DNA of 64,000 nucleotides from Aerococcus urinaehominis (lineage in GTDB: Bacteria; Bacillota; Bacilli; Lactobacillales; Aerococcaceae): NCBI RefSeq assembly GCF_001543245.1, contig NZ_CP014163.1, positions 1,532,387 through 1,596,386 on the forward strand, written 5' to 3'. Positions within the stretch are counted from its first letter, which is position 1; each line of letters begins with the position of its first letter. The notes beneath the pieces were generated by a model. The model searched no databases. It was not told the origin of the DNA and worked only from the letters and a program-made list of their open reading frames with translations. Shown here one piece after another: positions 63,128-64,000 of this stretch. The position numbers were made by a program, and so were the translations under genes.

Positions 63128-63148
63128 TGGCGCTCATGTATAAATAAT

Positions 63149-63467
63149 CAAGTAGCCTAACCGTGTGGCTTAAGCTACTTGAGCACCGATATGCAGCCCT
63201 TTCAGTGGTGATCTGGTGGCTGAAGTAGCTTATCAAGGGTACTTAGGCTAGTTCGCGATCGCTTCTTTACAGTTCAAGTAGCCTAACCGTGTGGCTTAAG
63301 CTACTTGAGCACCGATATGCAGCAAGTCCAGTAGCGACCCAGTGGCTGAAGTAGCTTATCAAGGGTACTTAGGCTAGTTCGCGATCTTTTCTCTGCAGTT
63401 CAAGTAGCCTAACCGCGTGGCTTTAGCTACTTGAGCACCGATATGCAGCAAGTCCAGTAGCGACCCA
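63149..63467 (+). repeat. Tandem array of 126-bp units after azlD, interrupted by an IS
   Basis: caagtagcctaaccg starts at 63149, 63275 and 63401, exactly 126 bp apart. Two full units and about half of a third are present. Each unit contains caagtagc / gctacttg as an inverted repeat, the constant segment gagcaccgatatgcag, and a second half with gaagtagcttatcaaggg. Unit 3 stops after cgaccca at 63467, where the IS256-type end begins. In unit 2 cgaccca continues into gtggctgaag. Confidence 0.85.
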
Positions 63468-64000
63468 TGTCAAGTCCACAATCTTGTGTAAATTATAGAA
63501 TGTAATTGGTGGGTATAAATATTTAGACTATGTTATTAAAGAATTTATGAGGACATGTCTCCCAATATTCATGCAAATCAAGCAATACACTTCCTATAAG
63601 TCGCTCCGCAGCCTCTATATTAGGAAAGAGGCCGACAACTTTCTCTCTTCTTCTAATTTCTCGATTTAGCCTTTCTAGACTGTTAGTTGTTTTCAGTGAA
63701 ACGCGATAAGGTGTGGGTTCTAATAAGTATGGGATAGCATCTTCGAAGCCTTCCTCTAGCGTATTAACAGCTTTGTCATATTTCTCATTGCCACTAACGT
63801 ATTCTACAAATTCAAATTTTAACTCTCGCGCTCTTTGTTGACTATCAGCATTAAATATTCTCTTTAGAAGACTTCTCTCATGACTGCAATCCTTTTTTGG
63901 AAAATGAGCTAAAATATTACGTAGAAAATGAACCGTACACCGTTGCCAGGTAGTGCCTAAAAATTGATTACTAATCGCTGATTTTAGTCCCTTGTGGGCG
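63468..64000 (-). mobile_element. IS256-family insertion sequence (one end, continues past the window)
   Basis: The end starts at about 63468 with tgtcaagtccacaatcttgt followed by gtaaatt. This resembles IS256-family terminal repeats (AAAGTCCGTATAATTGTGTAAA type). The transposase gene lies just inside, on the minus strand. The element has inserted into unit 3 of the 126-bp tandem array. The other end is outside the window. Confidence 0.75.
63523..64000 (-). CDS. IS256-family (Mutator-type) transposase, C-terminal part
   Basis: About 158 residues are in the window, ending at TAA (63525-63523). The sequence reads AHKGLKSAISNQFLGTTWQR, then CTVHFLRNILAHFPKK, and further on LKTTNSLERLNREIRRREKV followed by VGLFPNIEAAERL. 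The HxGL...WQRC-VHxxRN block and the TNxxERLNREIRRR motif, with its last DDE-type Glu, identify the IS256 family. The reading frame is open to the window edge. The N-terminal part, with the first catalytic Asp residues, is outside. Confidence 0.88.
   Translation of the reverse strand, partial: AHKGLKSAISNQFLGTTWQRCTVHFLRNILAHFPKKDCSHERSLLKRIFNADSQQRARELKFEFVEYVSGNEKYDKAVNTLEEGFEDAIPYLLEPTPYRVSLKTTNSLERLNREIRRREKVVGLFPNIEAAERLIGSVLLDLHEYWETCPHKFFNNIV

Overview
The window is a gene-dense chromosomal segment of a low- to medium-GC Firmicute of the order Lactobacillales. Gene content and order fit this: ruvX-DUF1292-mltG-udk-greA, liaFSR, rpoY-rnjA, recU-pbp1A, tig-clpX-engB, dnaG-rpoD. Protein style and the accessory set (PTS_EIIC_2-type permease, CopY/CopA, OpuC) suggest an Aerococcaceae member such as Aerococcus; that is an inference, not a proven identity. 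No rRNA, tRNA, prophage or CRISPR array was seen.

Layout. 1-3.3 kb: end of ruvX, a His-rich DUF1292 protein, mltG, udk, greA. 3.3-5.7 kb: LiaFSR-type envelope-stress system. 5.8-6.0 kb: an internally deleted ISL3-like remnant. 6.0-8.8 kb (minus): rnjA, rpoY, acetolactate decarboxylase. 8.9-18 kb: FUSC-type membrane protein, hemolysin III family, DUF697 GTPase, DUF1836, DegV, a HesB-like protein, FetAB-like transporter, acyl-ACP thioesterase, coaA, DUF554. 18-23 kb: a D-serine catabolism locus (YheO/DauR-like regulator, ridA, permease, dsdA) plus an SDR dehydrogenase, with cre-like sites. 23-30.7 kb (minus except metQ): two U32 family tRNA-hydroxylase-like genes, metQ, an esterase, opuCABCD. 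30.9-36.4 kb (minus): heterodimeric ABC exporter, a candidate small structured RNA, an ABC-F ATPase. 36.6-41.3 kb (minus): ppx-ppk with ppk frameshifted at a C6/G6 tract, then a Cof-type HAD phosphatase. 41.5-48 kb: ung, copY, a lipase-like hydrolase, copA with two cop boxes, an ATP-grasp protein. 48.2-51.2 kb (minus): recU-pbp1A. 51.5-58.4 kb: tig, clpX, engB, dnaG, rpoD. 58.7-63.1 kb: small membrane protein, murB, an ECF-type ATPase with a degenerate first domain, azlCD. 63.5 kb to the end: 3' part of an IS256-family element.

The most unusual content is non-coding. (1) A dispersed family of 111-121 bp units, each a long imperfect hairpin, occurs at five loci. Every array starts 0-8 nt after a stop codon, in the sense of that gene, and ends with a partial unit. 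Arm sequences differ between units but pair within each unit, so compensatory changes support selection on structure. (2) A tandem array of exactly 73-bp units (about seven DNA turns) lies between tig and clpX. (3) A 126-bp tandem array after azlD is interrupted by the IS256-type element. (4) A roughly 72-nt three-hairpin candidate sRNA with C-rich loops has its own -10 box and terminator, upstream of the ABC exporter operon.
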